A DNA stretch of 16,431 nucleotides from Oceanospirillaceae bacterium UBA1126. Its GTDB lineage: Bacteria; Pseudomonadota; Gammaproteobacteria; Pseudomonadales; Balneatricaceae. A model generated the notes under the pieces. The model did not search any database, was not told the origin of the DNA, and was given only the letters and a program-made list of their open reading frames with translations. The position numbers and the translations under genes are program-made. Positions 1-8,028 of this stretch are shown here, piece after piece (positions within the stretch are counted from its first letter, which is position 1; every line of letters begins with the position of its first letter). Where the stretch lies: the NCBI GenBank assembly GCA_002312935.1, contig DCAT01000149.1, positions 437 to 16,867 of the forward strand, in the 5' to 3' direction.

Positions 1-1
1 C

Positions 2-556
2 GATTCATTCACCTATAACCTAGTGCGCTATTTTCGAGAACTGGGCGCTGAGGTTGTGGTTTACCGAAATGACGAAATTAGTCTGACAGAAATTGAACAC
101 TTAGCACCAAGCCATTTAGTGGTCTCTCCAGGGCCATGCACACCCAACGAAGCGGGTATTTCTATGGCTGCTATAGCCCACTTTGCTGGAAAAATTCCAG
201 TGCTTGGTGTGTGTTTAGGCCACCAAAGTATTGGTCAAGTATTTGGTGGTAAGGTGGTTCGTGCAGAGAAAGTGATGCATGGAAAAACCTCTATGGTGAG
301 CCATGAAAATGTGGGTGTATTTGCAGGGTTAGCCCAGCCTGTAGAAGTAACTCGTTACCACTCTCTAGTGGTAGACGCTGATTCTTTACCTGAATGTTTA
401 GAAGCCACAGCGTGGAGTTTAAATGCAGCGGGTGACAAAGAGGTAATTATGGGTATTCGGCATAAAACTCTTGATGTAGAGGGTGTTCAGTTCCATCCAG
501 AATCCGTCTTAACTCATCAAGGCCATGCGCTTTTGGCTAATTTCCTCAAACGTTAA
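2..556 (+). CDS. trpG: Anthranilate synthase component II (glutamine amidotransferase), 5'-truncated by window start
   Basis: Glutamine amidotransferase subunit that releases ammonia from glutamine for TrpE to make anthranilate from chorismate; in some bacteria the same protein also serves PabB in folate synthesis. The reading frame is open from base 2 and begins DSFTYNLVRYFRELG, a typical TrpG/PabA N-terminus lacking about eight residues, so the GTG at 23 is internal (V-R-Y-F-R) and not the start. The class I triad is complete: nucleophile Cys in GVCLGHQ (codon 212-214), and His and Glu in FHPES (codons 494-496 and 500-502). The SPGPCTP oxyanion motif is also present. The protein ends LLANFLKR, the usual length for the family. 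trpD follows after 121 bases with no strong terminator between, consistent with a trpGDC operon. TrpG versus PabA cannot be separated by sequence alone; the trpDC context favours TrpG. Confidence 0.95.
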   Translation, partial: DSFTYNLVRYFRELGAEVVVYRNDEISLTEIEHLAPSHLVVSPGPCTPNEAGISMAAIAHFAGKIPVLGVCLGHQSIGQVFGGKVVRAEKVMHGKTSMVSHENVGVFAGLAQPVEVTRYHSLVVDADSLPECLEATAWSLNAAGDKEVIMGIRHKTLDVEGVQFHPESVLTHQGHALLANFLKR

Positions 557-677
557 TCGGTAACATAAAAAACACCTAGTTATTTACTGAATGATGGTTA
601 TAAAGCCTGATTTTAGGCCGCGTTATTTGCTAGAGTAGTGCATCTTTACAATTTGCTTAGTTGAATAAGGGTTCTCC

Positions 678-1700
678 ATGAATATGCAGCAGGCGATCGC
701 AGCCGTTACCGACCGACAAGACTTAAGCCAAGCCCAAATGCAGGCCGTAATGAATCTTATTATGACGGGCGAAGCCACTCAGGCACAAGTGGGTGGGTTT
801 TTGGTGGGTTTGCGCATGAAAGGTGAAACTGTAGACGAAATCACAGGTGCAGTTATGGCCATGCGCGCTTTAGCCGCTGGTGTAGAGGTAAAAGGTGAGC
901 ATATCATCGACACCTGTGGCACTGGAGGTGATAGCTCTGGCATATTTAATGTATCGACAGGCTGTGCCTTTATAGCATCGGCAGCGGGGGCTCAGGTAGC
1001 CAAGCACGGTAACCGTTCAATTTCCTCAAAGAGTGGCAGCTCCGACCTTCTTGAAGCGGCAGGTGTAGATATTATGCTAAAACCTTTTCAGGTGGAGCAG
1101 TGTATTGCGCAATTAGGAGTGGGCTTTATGTTTGCTCCAGCGCACCATAGTGCCATGAAACATGCCATTGGTCCTCGTCGTGAAATGGCTATTCGAACCC
1201 TATTTAATATTCTAGGCCCACTGACTAACCCGGCGGGTGCGCGTCATCAGGTTTTAGGTGTGTTTAGTCGTCAATGGCAACGGCCTATGGCGCAAGTATT
1301 AAGGCGATTAGGTAGCAAACACGTTATGGTGGTTCATTCTGAAGACGGCTTAGATGAAATTAGTATTGCCGCTCCTACCTACGTGGTAGAACTCAACAAC
1401 GGTGAAATTACTGAGTACACTATTGATCCTACAGACTACAACTTATCCCATAAGAGCCTAGATGCCTTAGTGGTTGACGATGCTATAGGTAGCCTAAAGC
1501 TGATTAAACAAGCGTTTGCTGGCGAAGTTGGTGCACCGTTAGACATGTTGCTGCTTAATGCCGGTGCAGCCATTTACAGTGCAGATTTAGCGGTAGATTT
1601 GGCGGCAGGCATTGACCAAGCTAGAGCCGCTATTAGCAGTGGTGCAGCCCAACAAAAGCTTGATGACTTAATTCAATTGACGCAAGGGTTCAATTCTTAA
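678..1700 (+). CDS. trpD: Anthranilate phosphoribosyltransferase
   Basis: Transfers the phosphoribosyl group of PRPP to anthranilate, the second step of tryptophan synthesis from chorismate. The 340-residue length matches the monofunctional family. The N-terminal helical domain is followed by the glycine-rich PRPP loop GTGGDSSGIFNVST (81-94), KHGNR (109-113), RTLFNILGPLTNPA (173-186), and the metal-binding Asp-Glu pair in SEDGLDE (226-227). The ATG at 678 has an AAGGG element about seven bases upstream. A second ATG two codons in (684) is possible but is further from that element. The last base of its stop codon is the first base of the trpC start, so trpD and trpC are probably translationally coupled. 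It is not fused to TrpG, unlike the enterobacterial bifunctional protein. Confidence 0.97.
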   Translation: MNMQQAIAAVTDRQDLSQAQMQAVMNLIMTGEATQAQVGGFLVGLRMKGETVDEITGAVMAMRALAAGVEVKGEHIIDTCGTGGDSSGIFNVSTGCAFIASAAGAQVAKHGNRSISSKSGSSDLLEAAGVDIMLKPFQVEQCIAQLGVGFMFAPAHHSAMKHAIGPRREMAIRTLFNILGPLTNPAGARHQVLGVFSRQWQRPMAQVLRRLGSKHVMVVHSEDGLDEISIAAPTYVVELNNGEITEYTIDPTDYNLSHKSLDALVVDDAIGSLKLIKQAFAGEVGAPLDMLLLNAGAAIYSADLAVDLAAGIDQARAAISSGAAQQKLDDLIQLTQGFNS

Positions 1701-2506
1701 TGAACACGCCAACAGTACTTAAACGCATTGTTTCTCGCAAGTTTGAAGAGATAGCCCAGCGCCAGCAACGCACCTCTATCGATGACCTAAAGCTTAAAAT
1801 TGAAGCCAATCGAAGTGGTCCGATGGCTCCACGTGGTTTTACTAAAGCCATGCAAGACAAATTAGCACAAGGCTTGCCAGCGGTGATTGCCGAAGCAAAA
1901 AAAGCCTCTCCCAGTAAAGGTGTGATCCGTGAAGACTTTAACCCGGCAGCCATAGCCACTAGCTATGAAGCGGGTGGGGCTGCATGTATATCAGTATTAA
2001 CAGACGCTGACTTCTTTCAGGGCCACGAAGACTATTTACAGCAAGCGCGTGCAGCGTGTAATCTACCCGTTATTCGTAAAGACTTTATTGTAGACCCTTA
2101 TCAGGTTTACGAATCTAGAGCGATTGGTGCAGATTGTATTTTACTCATTGTAGCCTGTTTGGAAGATCAGCAAATGCAGCAGTTGGCTCAGTTGGCTGAA
2201 CATCTAGGTATGGACGTATTGGTAGAATCCCATGACGCGCAAGAGTTGGCCCGAGCCCTAACCTTGAGCACACCTTTGGTGGGTATTAATAATCGAAATT
2301 TGCATACCTTCGAACTGACTTTGCAGACAACCTTTGACTTATTCTCGATGGTGCCAGAAAATCGAATAGTGATTACGGAAAGTGGTATCCATACTCCTGC
2401 TGATGTGACTTTGATGAAAAACCAAAAGGTGAATTCGTTTTTGGTGGGAGAGTCTTTTATGCGTGCTAGTGATCCTGGTGCAAAATTAGCCGAATTGTTC
2501 GGCTAA
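1700..2506 (+). CDS. trpC: Indole-3-glycerol-phosphate synthase (monofunctional)
   Basis: Closes the indole ring: converts carboxyphenylamino-deoxyribulose phosphate to indole-3-glycerol phosphate with loss of CO2 and water. The 268-residue (beta/alpha)8 barrel shows the family landmarks: IAEAKKASPSKG (63-74, catalytic Glu65 and Lys67), VIRKDFIVD with Lys127, VLVESHD with Glu176, GINNRNL (195-201), TESGI with Glu227, and the phosphate-binding FLVGESFMR (247-255). There is no TrpF domain after residue 268, so phosphoribosylanthranilate isomerase must be encoded elsewhere. The start overlaps the trpD stop by one base (TAATG). The gene ends in a strong hairpin that includes the stop codon (see 2484-2508). 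Confidence 0.97.
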   Translation: MNTPTVLKRIVSRKFEEIAQRQQRTSIDDLKLKIEANRSGPMAPRGFTKAMQDKLAQGLPAVIAEAKKASPSKGVIREDFNPAAIATSYEAGGAACISVLTDADFFQGHEDYLQQARAACNLPVIRKDFIVDPYQVYESRAIGADCILLIVACLEDQQMQQLAQLAEHLGMDVLVESHDAQELARALTLSTPLVGINNRNLHTFELTLQTTFDLFSMVPENRIVITESGIHTPADVTLMKNQKVNSFLVGESFMRASDPGAKLAELFG

Positions 2507-2508
2507 TT
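2484..2508 (+). terminator. Hairpin straddling the trpC stop codon
   Basis: A perfect 11-base-pair inverted repeat (AATTAGCCGAA / TTCGGCTAATT) with a three-base loop TTG covers the last codons and stop of trpC. The downstream sequence (AATGTTTAATAAAAT) has no continuous U-tract, so a classical Rho-independent terminator is not certain. It could be an attenuating or 3'-end-stabilising hairpin between trpC and the DUF2147 gene. Confidence 0.5.
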
Positions 2509-2544
2509 AATGTTTAATAAAATAAATATAAGAGAGTATTGATT

Positions 2545-3114
2545 ATGAGAACCTCATTACAGCCCCTACGCCAAGCGCAACCTCAACCTGAGGTTAAAGC
2601 CCCAGTATTGCCGGCTACTAAGCTAGTTCTTCGTGTGGCAAAGGCCGCACTACTAACATCACTAGTCGCTCTGGTATGGGTGCTTAGTAGTACTTATGTT
2701 TTTGCTAACGGTGATCAAATTGTTGGCTCCTGGGTCACTCCAGATGACAAGGCAGTGGTAGAAATTTATCAACAGAACGGTGAGTACTTTGGTAAATTTG
2801 TGTCTTTAAAAGAACCTCTTTACCCTGCAGGGCATGAGAGTGGGTTAGACGGCCAAGTAAAAACTGATCGTAAAAATCCAGATGCTACACAACATGAGCA
2901 ACTGATTATTGGGTTAGTCATGCTTAACAATATGAGCTACGTTGGTGAAAAGAAGGGCAAGCATAAGTGGCAAGGTGGCACCATATATGATCCAGGTAAT
3001 GGTAAAGCCTACAAGTGCACCATTAAGCTCAGTGCTGATGGCACCCTAGATTTACGTGGCTATATTGGTATTTCTTTGTTCGGTCGCACCCAAGTATGGC
3101 GTCCGCAACAGTAA
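2545..3114 (+). CDS. DUF2147 family exported protein
   Basis: DUF2147 proteins are small bacterial exported proteins without a firmly established activity. The mature part matches the family: GSWVTPDDKAVVEIY near the start, DRKNPDA, a GLVMLNNM segment, W-GGTIYDPGNGKAYKC, and a C-terminal LRGYIGISLFGRTQVW. The ATG at 2545 is chosen because AGAGAG lies eight bases upstream; a TTG six bases earlier is less likely. This gives 189 residues with an unusually long Pro/Gln-rich stretch (1-25) before a hydrophobic segment (about 33-53) and a possible signal peptidase site after VFA (residue 54). A GTG at 2635 would give a classic short signal peptide but has no visible ribosome binding site. The protein probably acts outside the cytoplasm. 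It lies on the same strand as trpC and osmC, but its job there is unknown. Confidence 0.85.
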   Translation: MRTSLQPLRQAQPQPEVKAPVLPATKLVLRVAKAALLTSLVALVWVLSSTYVFANGDQIVGSWVTPDDKAVVEIYQQNGEYFGKFVSLKEPLYPAGHESGLDGQVKTDRKNPDATQHEQLIIGLVMLNNMSYVGEKKGKHKWQGGTIYDPGNGKAYKCTIKLSADGTLDLRGYIGISLFGRTQVWRPQQ

Positions 3115-3153
3115 CAACTACAGATCAACACATACATTAGGTAGTATCGCATT

Positions 3154-3579
3154 ATGGAAGCAAACGTTAGTTGGGCTGGTGGTGTTAGTTTTAATGCCGA
3201 ATCAGGCTCTGGTCATAGAGTGACTCTAGATGGCCCACCTAATTCAGGGGGTAAAAACCTAGGTGCGGGACCGATGGAGTTAATGCTGATGGGGTTAGGA
3301 GGTTGCACAGCGTTTGATGTGATGACCATTCTTAAAAAAACCCGTCAAGATGTAACAGATTGTGTGGCACAGCTCAGTGCAGAACGCGCTGATGCAGTGC
3401 CTTCGGTCTTTACAAAAATCCATGTGCATTTTGTGGTGACTGGCCATAATTTAAAACCTAAGCATGTTGCCCGTGCTATTAAGCTGTCATCTGAAGAGTA
3501 TTGTTCTGCTTCTATCATGCTAGAGAAGGGTGGCGTTGCAATAACCCATGACTATGAAATTATAGAGTTGGATTCCTAA
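3154..3579 (+). CDS. OsmC family protein (YhfA-like)
   Basis: A 141-residue OsmC/Ohr superfamily protein. Characterised members reduce organic hydroperoxides with two conserved cysteines. Both are present here: Cys51 in GLGGCTAFDVM and Cys117 in SSEEYCSAS, with the conserved Glu42 in GPMELMLMG. The sequence fits the YhfA-type subgroup (VSWAGGVSFNAES start), whose own substrate is not well defined. OsmC-like genes commonly follow trpGDC in pseudomonads and relatives, where a crp/vfr gene often lies between; here DUF2147 occupies that place. Its stop is one base before the GTG of hisC, so the two are almost certainly cotranscribed. Confidence 0.9.
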   Translation: MEANVSWAGGVSFNAESGSGHRVTLDGPPNSGGKNLGAGPMELMLMGLGGCTAFDVMTILKKTRQDVTDCVAQLSAERADAVPSVFTKIHVHFVVTGHNLKPKHVARAIKLSSEEYCSASIMLEKGGVAITHDYEIIELDS

Positions 3580-3580
3580 C

Positions 3581-4669
3581 GTGAGCTCAACAAACACTAA
3601 TGCAAATCGCTTTTGGTCACCCAAAGTACATAATCTACTGCCCTACGTGCCTGGAGAGCAACCTAAGCTAAGTAACTTAGTGAAGCTTAATACCAATGAA
3701 AACCCGTTCCCACCTTCCTCGAAGGTGTTTGCAGCAATGCAAGGTCAGCTGTGCGACTCACTCCGTTTGTACCCAGACCCTAACGCTACTGAATTATGCC
3801 GAAGCCTGGCCAAACGTTCAGGGTTGGCAGTGAACCAAGTGTTTGTAGGCAACGGGTCTGATGAAGTTTTAGCCCATACCTTTCAGGCATTATTACAACA
3901 CAGCGAACCGTTATTGTTTCCAGACATTAGTTATAGTTTTTACCCAGTGTATTGTGGGTTATATGGCATCGACAAGCGCGAAGTGCCCCTAGCTGAAGAC
4001 CTCACTATTAACGTAAATGACTATCAGGGGCCTAATGGAGGAGTGATCCTTCCCAACCCAAATGCGCCCACTGGTGAGTTACTTAGCTTAGTGGCCATCC
4101 GTCAATTACTTACAGCCAATCCCAATAGGGTGGTAGTGATAGACGAGGCGTATATCGATTTTGGTGGCCAGTCAGCTACGCAACTGGTGCCACAATTTGA
4201 TAATTTGTTGGTGGTTCAAACACTATCAAAATCGCGTTCTTTAGCCGGTTTAAGGGTAGGCTTCGCCTTTGGCCAAAGTCACCTAATAGACGCTCTAGAA
4301 AGAGTAAAAAATAGCTTTAATTCATACCCTTTAAGCAGTGAAGCTCAAGCGGGTGCTGTAGCAGCAATAGAAGATGAACATTATTTCCAACAGACCTGCC
4401 AAGCCAATATTGAGCAGCGCGAACAACTTGCGGATCAGTTAAAGGGGTTGGGCTTTAGTATGACTCAATCTCATGCTAACTTCTTATTCGTGACCCATCG
4501 ATCTATGGAAGCCGTGGCTATTGCATCGGCATTAAGGCAGCAAGGAATTATTGTGCGGCATCTTACTAATAGTCCACGCATCACTAACTACCTGCGTATT
4601 AGCGTAGGCAGTGCAAGTGATTGTGAGTTGTTAGTGCAGGCTTTAACAGAGCTGCTTACCAGTAGCTAA
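3581..4669 (+). CDS. hisC: Histidinol-phosphate aminotransferase
   Basis: PLP-dependent fold-type I enzyme of histidine synthesis that converts imidazole-acetol phosphate to histidinol phosphate using glutamate; some HisC enzymes also transaminate aromatic amino acids. 362 residues, with LNTNENPFPPS (37-47), LYPDP, VGNGSDEV (89-96), LPNPNAPTG (157-165, PLP-ring Asn161), IDEAYIDF (187-194, Asp188 and Tyr191), and the PLP lysine Lys217 in TLSKSRSLAGLRVG, followed by Arg225. The GTG start at 3581 is one base after the osmC stop and begins MSSTNTNANRFWSPKV. The stop codon sits in the loop of a 10-bp hairpin. The gene is isolated from other his genes and lies in a trp neighbourhood, so a role in aromatic transamination is possible, but histidine synthesis is the default call. 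Confidence 0.93.
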   Translation: MSSTNTNANRFWSPKVHNLLPYVPGEQPKLSNLVKLNTNENPFPPSSKVFAAMQGQLCDSLRLYPDPNATELCRSLAKRSGLAVNQVFVGNGSDEVLAHTFQALLQHSEPLLFPDISYSFYPVYCGLYGIDKREVPLAEDLTINVNDYQGPNGGVILPNPNAPTGELLSLVAIRQLLTANPNRVVVIDEAYIDFGGQSATQLVPQFDNLLVVQTLSKSRSLAGLRVGFAFGQSHLIDALERVKNSFNSYPLSSEAQAGAVAAIEDEHYFQQTCQANIEQREQLADQLKGLGFSMTQSHANFLFVTHRSMEAVAIASALRQQGIIVRHLTNSPRITNYLRISVGSASDCELLVQALTELLTSS

Positions 4670-4678
4670 CTGGTAAGC
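4654..4678. terminator. Hairpin at convergent hisC / HIT-gene junction
   Basis: A perfect 10-bp inverted repeat (GCTTACCAGT / ACTGGTAAGC) with loop AGCTA; the hisC TAA stop begins in the loop. It lies between the convergent ends of hisC (+) and the HIT gene (-), where a bidirectional terminator is expected. Neither side is followed by a T-run, so the terminator call is tentative. Confidence 0.5.
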
Positions 4679-4693
4679 AAACATGGCACTGCG

Positions 4694-5026
4694 TTAAGCA
4701 CAAAACGCCCTGCCACCCATCAAATGTAGGTGAATGTGGTACACCACTTGACCACCGTCAGGGTTACAGTTCATCTGCACACGGTAACCACCTTCTGCAA
4801 CACCGGCCTCTTTGGCTAACTTAGCTGCCGTTAGCATCATGTGTCCAAGTAGGGCTTGATGCTCTGGATTAGCATCGTTAAGTGTAGCAATGGGTTGTTT
4901 AGGAATGATTAAATAATGCACAGGTGCTTTTGGTGCGATGTCCTTAAAAGCTAAAACCTGCTCATCTTCATAAATAATATCAGCTGGAATCTCTCGGCTG
5001 ATAATTTTGTCAAAAATAGTACTCAT
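4694..5026 (-). CDS. HIT family (Hint-type) nucleotide hydrolase
   Basis: A histidine-triad protein of the Hint group, small dimeric purine-nucleoside phosphoramidate hydrolases that bind AMP. The 110-residue protein starts MSTIFDKIISREIPADIIYED, the Hint N-terminus. The triad is YHIHLHLMGG with His97, His99 and His101; the partner His37 in PVHYLIIPK and the EGGYRVQMNCNPDGGQ strand are also present. The C-terminus is GGRAFCA and lacks the WPPG ending common in Hint proteins, so it is a few residues short; catalytic residues are unaffected. It is the last gene of the dusB-fis-purH-purD-HIT run, 23 bases after the purD stop. The neighbouring purine genes fit a purine-nucleotide substrate, but that is inference. 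Confidence 0.93.
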   Translation of the reverse strand: MSTIFDKIISREIPADIIYEDEQVLAFKDIAPKAPVHYLIIPKQPIATLNDANPEHQALLGHMMLTAAKLAKEAGVAEGGYRVQMNCNPDGGQVVYHIHLHLMGGRAFCA

Positions 5027-5049
5027 AGTAGTGACCCAGCGTTAACAGG

Positions 5050-6339
5050 TTAATGAAGTTGTTCTCGAGCAATCGCCCTATAAGCGATATCACGGCGACA
5101 AAACTTGCCTTCCCAGCTGATTTTGTCGGCAAGTTCATAGGCGTTATGCTGAGCCTGGCCTACTGTATCGCCAAGCGAAACAGCACACAGTACCCGCCCG
5201 CCATTAGTAATCACCATCCCTTCTTCATTGAGAGCAGTACCCGCATGGAATATCTTACTGGTATTGCCCACTTCTTCGGGTAAGCTAATAACATCGCCTT
5301 TAGGGTAATTGTCTGGATACCCTTGCGCAGCTAAAACCACTCCAACGGCTGGGCGGTCATCCCAGTAGGCCATAGTTTGATCTAGAACCCCCATTGTGCC
5401 TGCAATACAAAGCTCTACAATACTGTTTTTAAGTCGCATCATAATGGGTTGAGTTTCAGGGTCACCAAAACGGCAGTTAAATTCTAAAACCTTAGGTGTG
5501 CCATCAGCTGCAACCATGATGCCTGCGTAGAGAAAACCTGTGTACACATAACCGTCAGCAGCCATACCGTTAACAGTGGGCATAATGACTTCATCCATAA
5601 TGCGTTTATGCATTGCTTCATCAACCAAAGGAGCAGGCGAGTATGCCCCCATGCCGCCTGTGTTAGGGCCTTGGTCACCTTCGTCCCGTGCCTTGTGATC
5701 CTGGCTAGAAGCTAGTGGCAGCACATTTTTTCCGTCTGCCATAACAATAAAGCTGGCTTCTTCGCCTATTAAAAATTCCTCAATAACAACACGGTTACCA
5801 GCCTCACCAAAAGCATTACCTGCCAGCATGTCTTCAACCGCTGTACAGGCTTGTTCTACACTGTCTGCTAAAATCACACCTTTGCCTGCAGCTAAGCCGT
5901 CAGCTTTAACAACAATGGGAGCACCTTGAGCCTTAATGTACGCCACGGCGGGTGCAATCTCTGTAAAGGTTTCGTAGGCTGCTGTTGGGATGTTATGACG
6001 TTTGAGAAAGTCTTTGGCATAGGCTTTAGAGCCCTCAAGCTGCGCAGCACCTTGAGTTGGGCCAAAGATATCCATGCCTGCAGCGCGAAATAGATCGACC
6101 ACGCCTGCAACTAGTGGGGCTTCAGGCCCAACAATAGTTAGATCTACATTATTGGCCTTGGCAAAGTGCAATAAACCCTCAATGTCCATCACATCTATAG
6201 CAACATTTTCGGTTTTGTTTTCTAAGGCTGTACCCGCATTACCGGGTGCAACAAATATTTTGTGTACGCCTCGGTTTTTAGAAGCTTGCCATGCCAGTGC
6301 GTGTTCACGGCCACCACCACCAATAATTAATACATTCAT
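5050..6339 (-). CDS. purD: Phosphoribosylamine-glycine ligase (GAR synthetase)
   Basis: Second step of de novo purine synthesis: joins glycine to phosphoribosylamine using ATP. At 429 residues it equals the E. coli enzyme in length. The N-domain begins MNVLIIGGGGREHALAW; GPEAPLVAG (71-79) and the ATP-grasp follow, with VVKADGLAAGKGV (143-155), GPNTGGMGAYSP (224-235) and the metal-binding LEFNCRFGDPETQ (285-297, Glu286 and Asn288). The start is preceded by AGGA seven bases upstream. The 88-base gap from purH contains a 10-base perfect palindrome ACCCTAGGGT (around 6396-6405) and a six-base inverted repeat AGTGAC/GTCACT nearer the start. These may be local structure rather than a separate promoter. 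Probably cotranscribed with purH. Confidence 0.97.
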   Translation of the reverse strand: MNVLIIGGGGREHALAWQASKNRGVHKIFVAPGNAGTALENKTENVAIDVMDIEGLLHFAKANNVDLTIVGPEAPLVAGVVDLFRAAGMDIFGPTQGAAQLEGSKAYAKDFLKRHNIPTAAYETFTEIAPAVAYIKAQGAPIVVKADGLAAGKGVILADSVEQACTAVEDMLAGNAFGEAGNRVVIEEFLIGEEASFIVMADGKNVLPLASSQDHKARDEGDQGPNTGGMGAYSPAPLVDEAMHKRIMDEVIMPTVNGMAADGYVYTGFLYAGIMVAADGTPKVLEFNCRFGDPETQPIMMRLKNSIVELCIAGTMGVLDQTMAYWDDRPAVGVVLAAQGYPDNYPKGDVISLPEEVGNTSKIFHAGTALNEEGMVITNGGRVLCAVSLGDTVGQAQHNAYELADKISWEGKFCRRDIAYRAIAREQLH

Positions 6340-6427
6340 GTTATTTCCTGTTGCTTAAGTGACTCGTTGTCTTGTCACTACTCAGTCTTCTTGCGAACCC
6401 TAGGGTGCGCTGAGGCTATCGATTATC

Positions 6428-7993
6428 TTAATGACGGAAATGGCGCATTCCAGTAAATATCATACTAATGTTATGTTCATTGGCTGCAGTAATGATTTCA
6501 TCATCGCGCATTGAGCCACCCGGCTGAATAATAGCGCTAATGCCAGCTTCTGCAGCGGCATCGATACCATCGCGGAAAGGGAAGAAAGCATCAGATGCCA
6601 TGACTGAACCTTTAACTTCTAAGCCTTCATCACTTGCCTTAATGCCAGCGATTTTAGCGCTGTAAACCCGGCTCATTTGCCCAGCACCAACACCAATAGT
6701 CATGCCGCCTTTGCAATAGACTATGGCATTTGATTTAACATATTTTGCTACCTTCCAAGCAAATTGTAGGTCATGCATTTCAGCTTCTGTTGGCATGCGT
6801 TGGCTGACAATTTTTAGGTCAGCCTCAAGCATTTGACCTAAATCGCGGTCTTGAACTAATAAACCGCCAGTGACACGTTTATAGTCTAGCTCTGCGACTC
6901 GTAAATGCGGCAAGTCGCCACAGCTTAATACGCGAACATTAGGCTTTCTGGCTAAGGTTGCTGCGGCAGAAGCACTGATGCTTGGTGCGATGATCACTTC
7001 TACAAATTGTCGGTCTATAATGCGTTGAGCAGTGGCAGAGTCTAGTTCACGGTTAAATGCAATAATGCCGCCAAACGCCGAGGTTGAATCAGTGCTATAA
7101 GCTTTTTCATAGGCTTCAGTAATATCTTTGCCCATAGCTACACCGCATGGGTTCGCATGTTTAACAATAACGCAAGCAGGATCTTGAAAGGCCTTTACAC
7201 ACTCTATAGCCGCATCTGTATCCGCAATATTGTTAAACGAAAGTGCCTTGCCTTGCACTTGTTGGGCAGTGGCTACACTCGCTTCGTTGGTCTCATTTTC
7301 TGTATAAAAAGCAGCACTTTGATGTGGGTTTTCACCATAGCGCATATCCTGAACTTTTTTAAATTGAGTGTTAAAGGTGCGAGGGAATTTAGAGCGTGTA
7401 TCCAATTGTGCGCCTAGGTAATTAGCGATTGCACCATCGTACATAGCCGTGTGTTCAAATGCTTTACAGGCAAGGTCTGTGCGTGTGGTTTGGCTTAGGC
7501 CACCTTTACTTGTTAACTCTTTAAGGATGCCCGCGTAGTCAGAAGAGTTCACTACAATCGCGACATGTTTGTTATTCTTTGCTGCTGAGCGAACCATGGT
7601 AGGGCCGCCAATGTCTATATTTTCAATAGCCATATCTAAGGTGCAGTCATCACGTTCAATGGTCGCTTTAAACGGGTAAAGGTTCACTACCACAAGGTCA
7701 ATTGCATCAATGCCATGCTCTTCCATGACACCGTCGTCTTGCCCACGACGGCCCAAAATGCCACCGTGAATTTTGGGGTGTAGTGTTTTTACACGGCCAT
7801 CCATCATTTCTGGGAAACCCGTGTAATCAGAGACTTCAATAGCAGCGATACCTGAATCATTTAATAACTTAAAAGTGCCCCCGGTGGACAAAATTTCCAC
7901 TCCAGATTGACTCAATTGTTGGGCAAATTCTACGATGCCTTTTTTGTCTGAAACGCTGATGAGAGCCCGGCGAATGGCGTGTACATGTGACAT
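6428..7993 (-). CDS. purH: Bifunctional AICAR transformylase / IMP cyclohydrolase
   Basis: Catalyses the last two steps of purine synthesis: formylation of AICAR with 10-formyl-tetrahydrofolate, then ring closure to IMP. 521 residues. The N-terminal MGS-like cyclohydrolase domain (about 1-195) shows ALISVSDKKG, ILSTGGT, GRVKTLHPKIHGG and the phosphate-site GGPTMVRSAAKN. The C-terminal transformylase domain carries RYGENPHQ (218-225) and the catalytic Lys278-His279 in VKHANPCGVA. It ends MIFTGMRHFRH, the family C-terminus. AAAAGGA precedes the ATG by seven bases, and the fis stop is 35 bases upstream, so read-through from dusB-fis is likely, as in related genomes. No PurR-like operator was recognised. 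Confidence 0.98.
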   Translation of the reverse strand: MSHVHAIRRALISVSDKKGIVEFAQQLSQSGVEILSTGGTFKLLNDSGIAAIEVSDYTGFPEMMDGRVKTLHPKIHGGILGRRGQDDGVMEEHGIDAIDLVVVNLYPFKATIERDDCTLDMAIENIDIGGPTMVRSAAKNNKHVAIVVNSSDYAGILKELTSKGGLSQTTRTDLACKAFEHTAMYDGAIANYLGAQLDTRSKFPRTFNTQFKKVQDMRYGENPHQSAAFYTENETNEASVATAQQVQGKALSFNNIADTDAAIECVKAFQDPACVIVKHANPCGVAMGKDITEAYEKAYSTDSTSAFGGIIAFNRELDSATAQRIIDRQFVEVIIAPSISASAAATLARKPNVRVLSCGDLPHLRVAELDYKRVTGGLLVQDRDLGQMLEADLKIVSQRMPTEAEMHDLQFAWKVAKYVKSNAIVYCKGGMTIGVGAGQMSRVYSAKIAGIKASDEGLEVKGSVMASDAFFPFRDGIDAAAEAGISAIIQPGGSMRDDEIITAANEHNISMIFTGMRHFRH

Positions 7994-8028
7994 GATTCTA
8001 TCCTTTTAACTACGGAGGTTGGTGCTGT

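Noticed and set aside
75..77. Idea that trpG starts at the GTG at 23
   Set aside because: The frame continues upstream with the conserved DSFTYNLV segment, so the start is outside the window.
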